Shown: piece after piece, positions 33,374-44,034 of the stretch
Layout of the letters: every line of letters starts with the position of its first letter
Position numbering within the stretch: the stretch's first letter is position 1
Origin: Dehalococcoidia bacterium
GTDB lineage: Bacteria > Chloroflexota > Dehalococcoidia > SM23-28-2 > HRBIN24
Length of the DNA: 50,933 bases
NCBI GenBank assembly: GCA_025062275.1
Contig: JANXAP010000011.1
Coordinates: 1-50,933, forward strand
Direction of reading: 5' to 3'
Notes under the pieces: generated by a model
Told to the model about the DNA's origin: nothing
The model's input: the letters and a program-made list of their open reading frames with translations, nothing else
Database searches by the model: none
Translations under genes and position numbers: made by a program

Positions 33374-33586
33374 ATGGCGCGCGTTATCGTTTACACCCTC
33401 ACCAACTGTCCCACCAGCGAGAAAGCCATCGCCGCTCTCCGCGAAAGGGGGGTGGACTTCGAGGAGCGACGGGTCGACGAGAACCCCCAGTGGTGGGAGG
33501 AGGCCCTCCAGTATGCCGTCACCGTTCCCATCATCATCTGGGGCGAGGGCGACGTGGAGATAGGATGGGAGGGGGAGCACGGCTGA
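33374..33586 (+). CDS. Glutaredoxin-like small thiol protein
   Basis: A 70-aa glutaredoxin-fold protein: IVYTLTNCPTSEKAIAALRERGVDFEERRVDENPQWWEEA, then the cis-proline segment TVPIIIWGEGDVEIGWEG. Only the first cysteine of the CxxC site is present (CPTS), so it would act as a monothiol or peroxiredoxin-like redox protein. The C-terminus is short. ATG 33374 follows GGGAGGA. A TGC-TACCAT extended -10 element lies just upstream (33348-33356). The tRNA synthetase gene begins about 30 bases downstream. Confidence 0.75.
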   Translation: MARVIVYTLTNCPTSEKAIAALRERGVDFEERRVDENPQWWEEALQYAVTVPIIIWGEGDVEIGWEGEHG

Positions 33587-33614
33587 GAGATCACTTGAGG
33601 GCCGCGGGCCGGCC

Positions 33615-35768
<2,154 letters not shown>

Positions 35769-35842
35769 GGTCGCACCTGGCCCCCCACCCTTTTTGGCCC
35801 TAAAATGAGGGCGCGACCACCGGCGAGGGAGGGACTCGAGGC

Positions 35843-36613
35843 TTGGAGCTGGGCGGCGTGGGGCTGGGGGTGGCCTTCCTGGCGGGGCTTTTCTCTTGCC
35901 TCTCGCCCTGTGTACTGCCCCTGGTGCCAGCCTACCTGGGCTACCTGAGCGGGGCCACGGCCACCGCCGCCCAGGCGGAGGCAGCCGGGCCGGGGGCGGC
36001 GGTGGCAGTGCAGGCGCGCCCGACGGTCGGCGGGCCTGTGCTGGGCCATGCCCTGGGGTTCGTCCTCGGCTTCAGCGTCGTCTTCGTCCTGTTCGGGGTC
36101 TCCCTGGGGGTGCTGGGATTCTTCTTGCGGGAGCATCTGGACATCGTCCAGAAGGTGGCCGGCAGCCTGCTCATCGTTCTGGGCCTGCACCTGGCCGGGG
36201 TCATCCCCATACCCTGGCTGGAGCAGGAGAGGCGCCTCGGCATCGGCGGAGGCAGAGGTTACCTGCGCTCCTTCCTGGTAGGCGCTTCCTTCGCCTCGGG
36301 ATGGAGCCCCTGCATTGGTCCGACCCTGGGCGCCATCCTAGCTCTGGCCGTCTCGGGAGGAAGCTGGGCCCAGGCGGCTGTCTTGCTGGCCACCTACTCG
36401 GCCGGGATGGCGGTGCCCTTCCTGGCCATGGGGGCTGGCTTCGATGCCCTGCGACCCCTCTACCTGCGTCTGAGGCGCTGGTCGGGCGCCATCAACTTCG
36501 TCAGCGGCGTCATCCTGGTGGTGGTGGGCGTGCTGGTCTTCACCGACAGCCTCATCGGCCTGAACCGCCTGTTCGATTGGGGGCCTCTGGCGGAGCTGTC
36601 GGGCCGCTTCTGA
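35843..36613 (+). CDS. ccdA: Cytochrome c biogenesis protein CcdA
   Basis: A 256-aa membrane protein with about six helices and the CcdA/DsbD-transmembrane signatures: FSCLSPCVLPLVPAYLGYLSG and, in the second half, GWSPCIGPTLGAIL. The two cysteines pass electrons from cytosolic thioredoxin across the membrane to extracytoplasmic thiol proteins. Start TTG 35843 with GGAGGGA upstream; a TAAAAT box lies some 40 bases before. The TlpA-like gene follows 4 bases downstream, the usual partner that receives the electrons and reduces apocytochrome c or other thiols. Confidence 0.9.
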   Translation: MELGGVGLGVAFLAGLFSCLSPCVLPLVPAYLGYLSGATATAAQAEAAGPGAAVAVQARPTVGGPVLGHALGFVLGFSVVFVLFGVSLGVLGFFLREHLDIVQKVAGSLLIVLGLHLAGVIPIPWLEQERRLGIGGGRGYLRSFLVGASFASGWSPCIGPTLGAILALAVSGGSWAQAAVLLATYSAGMAVPFLAMGAGFDALRPLYLRLRRWSGAINFVSGVILVVVGVLVFTDSLIGLNRLFDWGPLAELSGRF

Positions 36614-36617
36614 TCCC

Positions 36618-37247
36618 ATGCCTCGCTACGACTGGAAGCGACGTCTCATCGCCCTGGCCGGCGTGGCCGTGGGTGTGACAGTCGTGCTGGCGGTCCTGCA
36701 GGCCACCGGCAACTTCGGGCGGGAGAGGGGCATCGAGCCGGCGCGCCTGGTGGCTGGCCCGCCGGTGGCGGGGGCAGTGGAATACGAGGTGGGGCCCAGG
36801 ATCGGGCAGTATGCGCCCGACTTCGTGGCCTCGCGGCTGGAGGACGGCACCCCCGTTCGCCTGAGCAGCTTTCGCGGCCGCCCCGTCTTCATCAACTTCT
36901 GGGCCAGCTGGTGCGAGCCTTGCCGGGAGGAGCTGCCGGCCATCGCTGACCTGATGCGTCAGCATCCGGAGCTGGTGGTCATCGGCATCAACCGCGGCGA
37001 TACGTCGGGGACGGCCCTGCGCTTTCTGGAAAGCATCGACCTGGGCGAAGGGCGTCGGGGCATGAAGTTCACTGAGGCGGTGGCCGACCCTCAGGACACC
37101 CTCTTCAATGCCTACCAGGGGCTGGGAATGCCCTTCAGCATCTTCCTGGACGCCAGCGGACGAGTGGTGGCGGTGCACAATGGACAGCTGACCCGCGAGC
37201 GGATGGAGGAGTACTACCAGCGCGCGGCCACCGGCACCCTGCCCTGA
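36618..37247 (+). CDS. TlpA-like membrane-anchored thiol-disulfide oxidoreductase
   Basis: A 209-aa protein with one N-terminal membrane helix (about 10-28, LIALAGVAVGVTVVLAVLQ) and an extracytoplasmic thioredoxin domain with FINFWASWCEPCREELPAI, the WCxPC active site, and the cis-proline segment GLGMPFSIFLDASG. Proteins of the TlpA/ResA/CcmG group keep haem-binding cysteines of cytochromes c reduced. It is transcribed with ccdA, which supplies its electrons. The protein's redox partner could also be the secreted copper or haem enzymes encoded near the right end (inference). Confidence 0.9.
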   Translation: MPRYDWKRRLIALAGVAVGVTVVLAVLQATGNFGRERGIEPARLVAGPPVAGAVEYEVGPRIGQYAPDFVASRLEDGTPVRLSSFRGRPVFINFWASWCEPCREELPAIADLMRQHPELVVIGINRGDTSGTALRFLESIDLGEGRRGMKFTEAVADPQDTLFNAYQGLGMPFSIFLDASGRVVAVHNGQLTRERMEEYYQRAATGTLP

Positions 37248-37304
37248 CGGCTCCACCATGCTATGCTGGCCCAGGGTCGCCGGCTGCCAGAGAGGTAACG
37301 TGCG

Positions 37305-37454
37305 ATGGGCGATGCGGCCGTCGTCGCCGCGGCGGTGGACTCGAGGTGGGCGCGGCAGATGGCCGGCGGCGATGGCGAGGCCGGCAAGGCCACGGAGGAA
37401 CACGGCCCCGACCTTAGGCAATGGGCCAGCGTGCCCTGGAGGGCGCCGTCGTGA
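37305..37454 (+). CDS. Possible 49-aa small ORF coupled to grpB-like gene
   Basis: An ATG at 37305, preceded by GAGAGGT about 10 bases away, opens a 49-residue frame that ends exactly at the start of the GrpB-like gene, with a GTGA overlap. The same overlap type joins several real gene pairs in this window, which is the main support. The predicted peptide has no recognisable domain and is mixed in composition. It could be a leader peptide or a chance frame in GC-rich DNA. Confidence 0.25.
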   Translation: MGDAAVVAAAVDSRWARQMAGGDGEAGKATEEHGPDLRQWASVPWRAPS

Positions 37455-38005
37455 CGAGACATTCCAGCCAGCCCATCGTCATCGCCGATTATGACCCTCA
37501 TTGGCCCCGCCATTTCGAAGCGGAGCGCGACCTGATAGTGCGCGCTTGCGGCCCCGAAGCGTTCGTGGCCATCGAGCACATCGGCAGCACTGCCGTGCCC
37601 GGCCTCGCAGCGAAGCCCATCATCGACATCATGGCGGGAGTACGGTCCCTCAACTTGGTGACCGGGTTGATCGGGCCGCTGGGATCCATCGGCTATCAGT
37701 ACGTGCCCGAGTATGAGGTCGATATGCCGGAGCGTCGCTACTTCCGCAAGGACGTGGGCGGGCGACGCGCCTTCCACCTGCATGTGGTCGAGCATGGCGG
37801 CGAATTCTGGGAGCGGCACCTGCTCTTCCGGGACTTCCTGCGAACCCATCCCGACGCCGCACGGGCCTACGAGCGGCTCAAGCGCGCGCTGGCCGCGGAG
37901 TACAGCGCCCGGTCCGACCGTGCCGGCTACACCGAAGCCAAGACCGACTTCATCCGGGCGATAGAGGAGCAGGCGCGGGCAGAGGCTGAGCGACGGCGTC
38001 GCTGA
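37451..38005 (+). CDS. GrpB family (UPF0157) nucleotidyltransferase-like protein
   Basis: A 184-aa protein of the GrpB/UPF0157 family, which has a nucleotidyltransferase-like fold. Family motifs: VIADYDPHWPRHFEAERDLI, AIEHIGSTAVPGLAAKPIIDIMAGV, and HLHVVEHGGEFWERHLLFRDFLRTHP. The GS-x9-D-x-D-like metal site is partly visible. Function in bacteria is unknown; some members are fused to dephospho-CoA kinase. GTG 37451 has GGAGGG 8 bases upstream; an in-frame ATG at 37421 would give ten more residues. Confidence 0.87.
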   Translation: MTRHSSQPIVIADYDPHWPRHFEAERDLIVRACGPEAFVAIEHIGSTAVPGLAAKPIIDIMAGVRSLNLVTGLIGPLGSIGYQYVPEYEVDMPERRYFRKDVGGRRAFHLHVVEHGGEFWERHLLFRDFLRTHPDAARAYERLKRALAAEYSARSDRAGYTEAKTDFIRAIEEQARAEAERRRR

Positions 38006-38235
38006 CCTTTCCCGCTCCGGCCCGCGGCTGACCTGCCACGACGCCAGCTCCCCGAGCCGATGGTCTACGAGAGCCGGGCCTGTGCGGCCCCGGCGAGGGG
38101 CCACCCCGTAGCAGCAGCGAACGCACGCGTCCTGACGGCTGCCGGCCCCTCGACACCACCGGCGGCCCCTTTTTCCAAGCTCCATCCGTACACGCGCCAG
38201 CTATCCGAGGTATAGAAAACTTCGAATGGTGGTAC

Positions 38236-38274
38236 TTGTCTGTCCAGGAGCGGCTAAGGTATGCTAGAAGCCGC
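38236..38274 (+). promoter_or_regulatory. ccr promoter with inverted repeat across the -10 box
   Basis: TTGTCT (38236-38241), an 18-bp spacer and TATGCT (38260-38265) form a promoter with a start near 38272, followed by a 24-base leader carrying GGGAGGT. A perfect inverted repeat GCGGCT (38250-38255) and AGCCGC (38269-38274) brackets the -10 box and the start site. A repressor bound there would block transcription, so acyl-CoA-responsive control is plausible (inference). Confidence 0.5.
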
Positions 38275-38295
38275 AATCGCTGCGGGAGGTCTGAC

Positions 38296-39552
38296 ATGCT
38301 GGTCAAGAAGGACATTTACGAGATAGGCGAGATCCCCCCTGCTGGCCACATTCCCAAGTACATGTATGCCCAGGTCATCCGTCGCGAGCGTTTCGGCGAG
38401 CCCATCAAGGGCTTCCAGATCGAGAAGATCGAGGTGCCCCGCGATCTGAAGCCCGACGAGGTGCTGGTGCTGGTGATGGCCGCCGGCATCAACTACAACA
38501 ACGTCTGGGCGTCCCTGGGGGTGCCGGTGGACGTCATCTCCGTCCAGCAGCGGGACGGCGATCCCTCCGACTTCCACATCGGCGGCTCCGACGCGTCCGG
38601 CATCGTCTGGGCGGTGGGCAGCGAGGTGCGCAACGTCAAAGAGGGCGACCGGGTCGTCATCCACTGCGGCATGTGGGACAAGGACGACCCGTACATCAAG
38701 GCCGGCGGCGACCCCATCATGGCGCCTTCGGCCCGCATCTGGGGGTATGAGACCAACTGGGGCAGCTTCGCCCAGTTCTGCAAGGTGCAGGCCCACCAGT
38801 GCATGCCCAAAGCGCCCCACCTGACCTGGGAGGAGGCGGCTGCCCCCACCCTGGTGGGGGCCACCGCCTACCGCATGCTCCTGGGCTGGCCTCCGCACAC
38901 CGTCCAGGAGGGGGACGTGGTGCTGGTGTGGGGAGGAGCTGGCGGTCTGGGCACCATGGGCATCCAGATAACCAAGATCTTCGGCGGCATCCCCATAGCG
39001 GTGGTCTCCAGCGATGACAAGTTCGGCTACTGCATGAAGCTGGGGGCCAAGGGGTGCATCAACCGCAAGAAGTTTAACCACTGGGGCATGCTCCCCCACT
39101 GGACGGACCGCGAGGCCTACAACCGCTGGCTGGAGGGTGCCCGTGCCTTCGGCCGCGCCATCTGGGACGCCCTGGGCGACCGTCGCAACCCCCGCATCGT
39201 CTACGAGCACCCCGGAGAGGACACCATCCCCACTTCCATCTTCGTCTGCGACACGGGCGGCATGGTGGTCATCTGCGCCGGCACCACCGGCTACAACGCG
39301 GTGGTGGACCTGCGCTATCTCTGGATGCGACAGAAGCGCTTTCAGGGCTCTCACTTCGCCAATGACGAGCAGGCCTATGCCTTCAACCAGCTGGTCATCG
39401 AGGGTAAGATAGACCCGTGCATGTCTTCGCGCCTGTTCAAGTTCGAGGAGATCGGCCTGGCCCACCAGCTCATGTATGAGAACCGTCACCCCGAGGGCAA
39501 CATGGTGGCCCTGGTCAGCGCGCCGCGTCCGGGCCTGAAGGACCTGCCCTGA
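38296..39552 (+). CDS. ccr: Crotonyl-CoA carboxylase/reductase
   Basis: A 418-aa medium-chain dehydrogenase/reductase of the Ccr group, clearly longer and more conserved than ordinary quinone reductases. Ccr reduces crotonyl-CoA with NADPH while adding CO2 to give ethylmalonyl-CoA. Visible motifs: GINYNNVW (N67/N69), [14 protein letters not shown] (Y151, E152), [14 protein letters not shown] for NADPH and GSHFAN (H353). These correspond to the CO2-binding Asn, Phe, Glu and His described for the Kitasatospora enzyme, with Tyr in place of Phe here. ATG 38296 follows GGGAGGT. No ethylmalonyl-CoA mutase or epimerase gene is in the window, so a full ethylmalonyl-CoA pathway is not shown. Confidence 0.9.
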   Translation: MLVKKDIYEIGEIPPAGHIPKYMYAQVIRRERFGEPIKGFQIEKIEVPRDLKPDEVLVLVMAAGINYNNVWASLGVPVDVISVQQRDGDPSDFHIGGSDASGIVWAVGSEVRNVKEGDRVVIHCGMWDKDDPYIKAGGDPIMAPSARIWGYETNWGSFAQFCKVQAHQCMPKAPHLTWEEAAAPTLVGATAYRMLLGWPPHTVQEGDVVLVWGGAGGLGTMGIQITKIFGGIPIAVVSSDDKFGYCMKLGAKGCINRKKFNHWGMLPHWTDREAYNRWLEGARAFGRAIWDALGDRRNPRIVYEHPGEDTIPTSIFVCDTGGMVVICAGTTGYNAVVDLRYLWMRQKRFQGSHFANDEQAYAFNQLVIEGKIDPCMSSRLFKFEEIGLAHQLMYENRHPEGNMVALVSAPRPGLKDLP

Positions 39553-39580
39553 GGGGACAGTCGTCGGGGGGTGCTAGCGA

Positions 39581-39862
39581 GTGTATTGTCCCAAGTGCAA
39601 CGAGCAGCTGAGGGTGGGCAAGCGCAGCGGGGTCACCGTGGACTGGTGCCCCCGCTGCCGCGGTGTGTGGCTGGACCGGGGCGAGCTGGAGAAGATCATC
39701 GAGCGGGAGACGGAGTATTACAGCCCTTATGAGGAGGCCTACGAGCGAGAGTACGAGCGCGAGTACAGGCCTACTGACAGGCCCCCTCCCCCTTATTACG
39801 GTAAGCCCAAAAAGAAGAAGGGCTTCCTACGAGAGCTGTTCGATTTCGAGTTCCTGGACTGA
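39581..39862 (+). CDS. TFIIB-type zinc-ribbon small protein
   Basis: A 93-aa protein starting MYCPKCNEQL with a zf-TFIIB ribbon (C3/C6, C23/C26, WCPRCRGVWLDRGELEKII), then an unusual tyrosine/glutamate-rich stretch (YEREYEREYRP) and a lysine-rich, aromatic tail (KKKKGF...FDFEFLD). The zf-TFIIB family is common in bacteria and its role is unclear. Start GTG 39581. The gene lies 28 bases after ccr and is followed by a strong terminator. Confidence 0.8.
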   Translation: MYCPKCNEQLRVGKRSGVTVDWCPRCRGVWLDRGELEKIIERETEYYSPYEEAYEREYEREYRPTDRPPPPYYGKPKKKKGFLRELFDFEFLD

Positions 39863-39882
39863 ACGGTACGCATCCTAAAGGG

Positions 39883-39936
39883 GGGCTGTCCGAGCGCTCT
39901 GGCACATGGCTCGGGCAGCCCTGTTGCCTTCTGTCT
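39883..39936 (+). terminator. Rho-independent terminator after the ccr unit
   Basis: A 13-bp stem, 39883-39895 with 39909-39921 (GGGCTGTCCGAGC against GCTCGGGCAGCCC, one G-U pair), with a 13-base loop and a following T-rich tail. It lies 20 bases after the zinc-ribbon gene stop and closes the ccr transcript. Confidence 0.7.
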
Positions 39937-40084
39937 GCGCTGGCGCTCCCTCAGCGAAAGCGGGGGAGGCCGTCCCTTCTGCTCGCCGCCCCTCCTGTAG
40001 GTGTCGGTAACGGTAGGCCCCATCCTCTGCGCCGCCGGGCCAGCTCCTAATCCATGACGGGCCTGGGCCATGGGGGGCTGGACC

Positions 40085-40113
40085 TTGTTCCCGTCGGGGC
40101 GTTGACCTAATAT
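40085..40113 (+). promoter_or_regulatory. Promoter of the LarA-like gene
   Basis: TTGTTC (40085-40090), a 17-bp spacer and TAATAT (40108-40113). Transcription should start near 40120, giving a 20-base leader with GAGGAGGTGA just before the ATG at 40141. Confidence 0.5.
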
Positions 40114-40140
40114 GGGGGCGCTCGAGGAGGTGACGCGGCT

Positions 40141-41523
40141 ATGCCCCAGGTGGTGACCCTCCCCTTCGGCGCTGGCACCGTCCAGGTCGAGCTGCCAGAC
40201 GATGCTATCGTCATAGGTGGCGGAGGTGATGGCCGCCCCCGCCTGCAGCCTGCTCCCGATCAGGAGGGGACCGTCCGCGAGGCCCTGGCCAACCCTCTGG
40301 GGATGCCCCGGCTGGGCGAGCTGGCACGCCCCGGGGCACGCGTCCTCATCGCCTTCGATGACTGCACCGTCGCCTCCTACGGCCCGGTGCGTCGGGTGGC
40401 CATCGAGGCCATTGTGGAGGAGCTGAGGGCGGCGGGCGTGCGAGAGGAGGACATCCATCTGGTCTGCGCCAATGCCCTCCACCGCAAGTGGCGAAGGGAG
40501 GAACTGGCCTCCGTGCTGGGGCAGGAGCTGGTGGACCGCTTCGGCCAGCGCCTCTCCTGCCACGACGCCGAGGCGCCCGAAGACCTGGTCTACCTCGGCA
40601 CGAGCGAAAGCGGCTACGACGTGGAGGTCCACCGGCTGGTGGCCGAGGCCGACATCACCTGCTACGTCAATGCCGGGTATCACCTGGGCTTCAACGGCGG
40701 CTGGAAGTCCATCGTGGTGGGACTCTCCACCTGGCGCTCCATCCGCTGGACGCACACGCCCGACGGCATGTCCATGTCCGTCCACGACAACCGCATGCAC
40801 CGGGTGCTGACGGAGATGGGGCACCACCTGCAGCGCAGGCTGGGGAGGCCCATATTCAAGGTGGAGACGGTGCTGGCCAACCCCTACCAGGTGGCCCGCG
40901 TCTTCGCCGGCGACGTGGACGCGACGCGGCAGGCCGCCATCGAGGTGATGGCCTCCCTTTTCCCGCCCCGACGGGCCGAGGCGCCCGTCAAGGCCGACGT
41001 CTTGGTCTATGGAGTGCCGGCCTGGAGCCCCTATGCAACGTTCGCACGCATGAACCCCATCCTGACGCTGGTCTCCAGCGGACTGGGATATCTCGGGGGC
41101 TATATCGAGGCGCTGGGCAAGCCCGGCTGTTCGGTGGTCATGGCTACCCCGTGTCCCGAGGAGTGGGACATGGTCCACCACCCGGCCTACAAGGAGGTAT
41201 GGGACCGGGTCCTGCCTCAGACCAGGGACCCTTACGAGATCATGGCCCGCTTCGAGGACGAGTTCGTCTCTCACCGAGGCTACATCGAGGCCTACCGCTT
41301 CGGCTACGCCTATCACCCCGTGCATGCGCTGCTGGCCACCCATCCGCTGAAGCGTCTGCGCCACGCCGCGCGGGTGTTCGTGGCCGGAGCCGAAGACCCG
41401 GCGGTGCCCAGGCACTTGGGCTTCATACCCACCCGGACGGTGGAGGAGGCCATCGCTGAGGCGCGGCGCCTGCACGGCCCCGATGCCAGCGTGGCCTGCG
41501 TGGCCCGCTTCCCGGGCACCTAG
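40141..41523 (+). CDS. LarA-like (DUF2088) nickel-pincer-type racemase/epimerase family protein
   Basis: A 460-aa protein of the lactate racemase (LarA) superfamily. LarA epimerises 2-hydroxy acids using a nickel-pincer nucleotide bound to a lysine. Positions that match the known site: AFDDCTVAS (D73/D74), CANALHRKW (H114), GYHLGFNGGWKSI (H181 and K189) and WTHTPDGM (H205), corresponding to the catalytic histidines, the cofactor lysine and the nickel-binding histidine. The natural 2-hydroxy acid is unknown. The larB, larC and larE cofactor genes are not in the window. The stop abuts the stop of the convergent amidohydrolase gene without a gap. Confidence 0.82.
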   Translation: MPQVVTLPFGAGTVQVELPDDAIVIGGGGDGRPRLQPAPDQEGTVREALANPLGMPRLGELARPGARVLIAFDDCTVASYGPVRRVAIEAIVEELRAAGVREEDIHLVCANALHRKWRREELASVLGQELVDRFGQRLSCHDAEAPEDLVYLGTSESGYDVEVHRLVAEADITCYVNAGYHLGFNGGWKSIVVGLSTWRSIRWTHTPDGMSMSVHDNRMHRVLTEMGHHLQRRLGRPIFKVETVLANPYQVARVFAGDVDATRQAAIEVMASLFPPRRAEAPVKADVLVYGVPAWSPYATFARMNPILTLVSSGLGYLGGYIEALGKPGCSVVMATPCPEEWDMVHHPAYKEVWDRVLPQTRDPYEIMARFEDEFVSHRGYIEAYRFGYAYHPVHALLATHPLKRLRHAARVFVAGAEDPAVPRHLGFIPTRTVEEAIAEARRLHGPDASVACVARFPGT

Positions 41524-42372
41524 CTACAGGTCCACCTTCAGGACACGGGCGGCGTTCTCGCGCAGTATCTTGGGTCGCACCTCGTCGCGGAAGGGTGCCC
41601 CCTCGAAGTCCGCCAGCCAGCGGTCGGGCGTGATCATGGGGTAGTCGGAGCCGAACATCACCTTGTCCTGCAACAGAGTGTTGGCATACTGCACCAGCTG
41701 GGGCGGGAAGTACTTGGGCGAGTAGCCCGAGAGGTCCATGAACACGTTGGGCTTGTGCAGGAGGACCGCTATCTGCTCGTCCACCCAAGGGAAGGCGGGA
41801 TGGGCCATGATGATGGTCAGCTCGGGGAAGTCGGCAGCCAGGTCGTCTATGTGGGGTATGGGGGCGCAGTACTTGGTCTTTATGCCCCCGCCGCCGGGGT
41901 AACCGGCGCCGAAGCCTGTCATGCCGCTGTGGAAAAGGGCCGGCACCCCCAGCCGGGCAATAGTCTCCCAGAGAGGATAGAACCGGTGGTCATTGGGAAA
42001 GAACTCCTGCAGGCTGGGATGGAACTTGACTCCCCGCAGCCCCAGCTCCTCGACGCTGCGGCGCACTTCATCGATGGCCTTCTTCCCTTTCCAGGGGTCC
42101 ACGCAGCAGAAGCCGATGAACTGCCCCGGATAGCGGCGCACAATGTCGGCGATAAAGTCGTTGCTGACGGGCGGCAGGCCGGTCTTGGCCTCCCAGTCCT
42201 CGGCCAGGATGACGCCCACTATATCGCGCTCGGCGTAGTACTGGGCCATGACCTCCACCCCTTCGGGCGGGGGTGGTGCCCGGAAGTAGGCCTGGGTGGC
42301 TACCCGCAGGGGATGGCGGGCGGCTTCTCCCTGGGGTGGGACGTGTACGTGCATGTCGATGGCCCTGACCAT
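41524..42372 (-). CDS. Amidohydrolase family protein (amidohydrolase_2 type)
   Basis: A 282-aa TIM-barrel metal hydrolase. The metal ligands are visible as IDMHVH near the start, FHSGMTGFG, IMAHPAFPW and MFGSDYPMITPDRW, with HP and GVKFHPSLQEFFP in between. Amidohydrolase_2 proteins often decarboxylate aromatic or unsaturated acids (ACMSD-like) or hydrolyse lactones. ATG 42372 with AAAGGGGGC upstream; a longer in-frame reading extends into non-coding DNA and was not used. It stands alone. Confidence 0.87.
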   Translation of the reverse strand: MVRAIDMHVHVPPQGEAARHPLRVATQAYFRAPPPPEGVEVMAQYYAERDIVGVILAEDWEAKTGLPPVSNDFIADIVRRYPGQFIGFCCVDPWKGKKAIDEVRRSVEELGLRGVKFHPSLQEFFPNDHRFYPLWETIARLGVPALFHSGMTGFGAGYPGGGGIKTKYCAPIPHIDDLAADFPELTIIMAHPAFPWVDEQIAVLLHKPNVFMDLSGYSPKYFPPQLVQYANTLLQDKVMFGSDYPMITPDRWLADFEGAPFRDEVRPKILRENAARVLKVDL

Positions 42373-42411
42373 GTCGCCCCCTTTGTGCCGATGCGGCGTG
42401 GTTGCCGTATA

Positions 42412-42441
42412 AGCATAATGTGGCCGTGGCACCGACGGCAA
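42412..42441 (-). promoter_or_regulatory. Probable promoter of the amidohydrolase gene
   Basis: TTGCCG (42441-42436), an 18-bp spacer and TATGCT (42417-42412) on the minus strand; the start near 42405 would give a 33-base leader. The -35 matches only half of the consensus. Confidence 0.35.
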
Positions 42442-42636
42442 AGCCCCGTCATGACCGGGGCTGGGGCCGAGACCGAGGCGTCCATTTTCCTCGAACGAGG
42501 TGATCGTGGAAGCCCGCGGTCGGCAACCTGGAGCGCCTGCCTTACCTGGGCTGGGCTCAGAAGAAAGGGCTCCAGGTCGGAGTCGGGCAGAAGCGAGGAC
42601 ATGTCGATCCGGGTGGCGAGACGCAGAGCTGCGCCA

Positions 42637-42664
42637 TTGACAGAGGGGAGGCGGCGCTGATAAG
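42637..42664 (+). promoter_or_regulatory. Probable promoter of the second enoyl-CoA hydratase gene
   Basis: A perfect -35 TTGACA (42637-42642), a 16-bp spacer and GATAAG (42659-42664). The leader to the ATG at 42749 would be about 78 bases. Confidence 0.4.
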
Positions 42665-42748
42665 AAGAGGCTGACGACTGACCCTGTGCATGTGGCCGGC
42701 GACAAGCGGCAGTCGCGACGCAAGGCGTTGGCCCTGAGGACTGCGGCC

Positions 42749-43648
42749 ATGAGCGAGAGCCCGGTTCTCTACGAAGAGCGCGACTCCCTCGCCATTATCA
42801 CCCTCAACCGCCCTGAGAAGCTGAACACGCTGAACGAGGCGATGATTCAGGGCATCGCGGACGCGGTGGAGCGGGCGACCCTCTCGGAACAGGCCCGCTG
42901 CATCATCCTGCGCGGGGCGGGGCGAGCCTTTTCTGCCGGGTACGACCTGACGGCTGGGGGCGAGGAGGGTGCTGGCTTCAAGCCTCGGTTCGGTGCTCCC
43001 AGGCTCGAGCCGAGGCCTGGCGCGTGGGACCCGGTGCGGGACCTGGCTTTCATGGGCCACAACGTGCGCCGCTTTATGACCCTCTGGGAGTGTCCGAAGC
43101 CGGTCATCGCCCAGATCCACGGCTACTGTCTCGGCGGCGCAACGGACCTGGCCCTGTGTGCCGATCTCATCTTCATGGCAGAGGACGCTATCATCGGCTA
43201 CCCTCCCTCCCGTATTTACGGCACGCCGACGACGATGCTCTGGGTATACCGCATCGGGCTCGAGCACGCCAAGCAGTTCCTCCTGTCCGGCGACCAGATA
43301 GATGCGGCCACGGCCTACCGGATCGGCCTCTGCTCAAAGGTGTTCCCGCCCGACCGGCTCGCCGAGGAGACCGAGGCGTACGCGCGGCGCTTTGCCCACA
43401 TTCCCGCCAATCAGCTCGCCCTGAACAAGCTCCTGATCAACCAGGCGTTCGAGAACATGGGGCTACGCACAACCCAGCTGCTCGGCACGCTGTTCGATGG
43501 GATCGCCCGCCACACGGAAGAGGCCTACCGCTGGGTGGAGAGCTTCCGCGAGATCGGGTTCCGCGAGGCCATTCGCCGACGCGACGCCCCCTTCGGTGAC
43601 TACGGGGAAGCGAAAAAGACGAGGGGCCCTGCCGACTCTTCTGCCTGA
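42749..43648 (+). CDS. Enoyl-CoA hydratase/isomerase family protein
   Basis: A 299-aa crotonase-fold protein. N-terminal ITLNRPEKLNTLNEAM, oxyanion-hole segments GRAFSAGYDLT and IHGYCLGGATDLALCADLIF. It is about 30 residues longer than usual because of an insert after the first oxyanion loop (about 75-100, rich in Gly, Pro and Arg). The region of the canonical catalytic glutamates reads IGYPPSRIYGTPTTMLW, without a clear Glu, so it may not be a hydratase. The codon style is slightly less uniform than its neighbours (more CTC, GCC mixed with GAT/ATC). ATG 42749 has a weak GAGGA site. Confidence 0.85.
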   Translation: MSESPVLYEERDSLAIITLNRPEKLNTLNEAMIQGIADAVERATLSEQARCIILRGAGRAFSAGYDLTAGGEEGAGFKPRFGAPRLEPRPGAWDPVRDLAFMGHNVRRFMTLWECPKPVIAQIHGYCLGGATDLALCADLIFMAEDAIIGYPPSRIYGTPTTMLWVYRIGLEHAKQFLLSGDQIDAATAYRIGLCSKVFPPDRLAEETEAYARRFAHIPANQLALNKLLINQAFENMGLRTTQLLGTLFDGIARHTEEAYRWVESFREIGFREAIRRRDAPFGDYGEAKKTRGPADSSA

Positions 43649-44034
43649 CAACCACGGGCGTGCCCGTCGCCCCTCTGAACCCCCGTAAGCGCTAGGACAG
43701 CTGCCGACGCCTAGGACGTCCCATATCGACTCGGGTAGGCAGGCTGCTTCTAGCCCAGGCGATGCGCGGGCAGCGGAGGCCTCGTAGATGCTCGACGGCC
43801 TGTGGGCGGGCTGCCTCGAGCGACCTGGCCTGGCGGTGGTGGCCAGTTGCCCTGCCCCAGCAGGCAAGCGCCAGCAGGAGCAGGGTGATGGGCGCTGACG
43901 TTCGGCCCGTCTGATATGTGACAAACGTCCCCCGTCGTCCGTGACCTCTTGCCCTGCCGCCCCCACCGGGGGCGCCTGAAACTTCGGAAGTGAGGTTCCC
44001 CGCATAACAACCAATCAGTAGGGAGGTGAGAGTC
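43649..44034. other. 386-bp intergenic region upstream of the multicopper oxidase
   Basis: No gene is supported here. The region contains motif copy B (43897-43931) and, just before the oxidase start, the ribosome site GGAGGTGA (44022-44029). No -10 box of good quality was found between them. Short hairpins such as CCCCCACCGGGGG (43970 region) are weak. Confidence 0.5.
43897..43931. promoter_or_regulatory. 35-bp conserved regulatory motif, copy B
   Basis: The second copy of the motif described at 29347-29381, 27 of 35 positions identical, flanks unrelated. Its right end reads AAACGTCCC and its left end GACGTTCG, which form inverted half-sites of the type GGGACGTTyG. It lies about 104 bases upstream of the multicopper oxidase start codon, a usual position for a regulator binding site. 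Confidence 0.5.

Larger units (their letters stand above)
42373..42748. other. Divergent intergenic region between amidohydrolase and enoyl-CoA hydratase genes
   Basis: This 376-bp gap holds the two divergent promoters listed separately and no convincing gene. Short frames here have no ribosome site or recognisable product. Confidence 0.6.
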
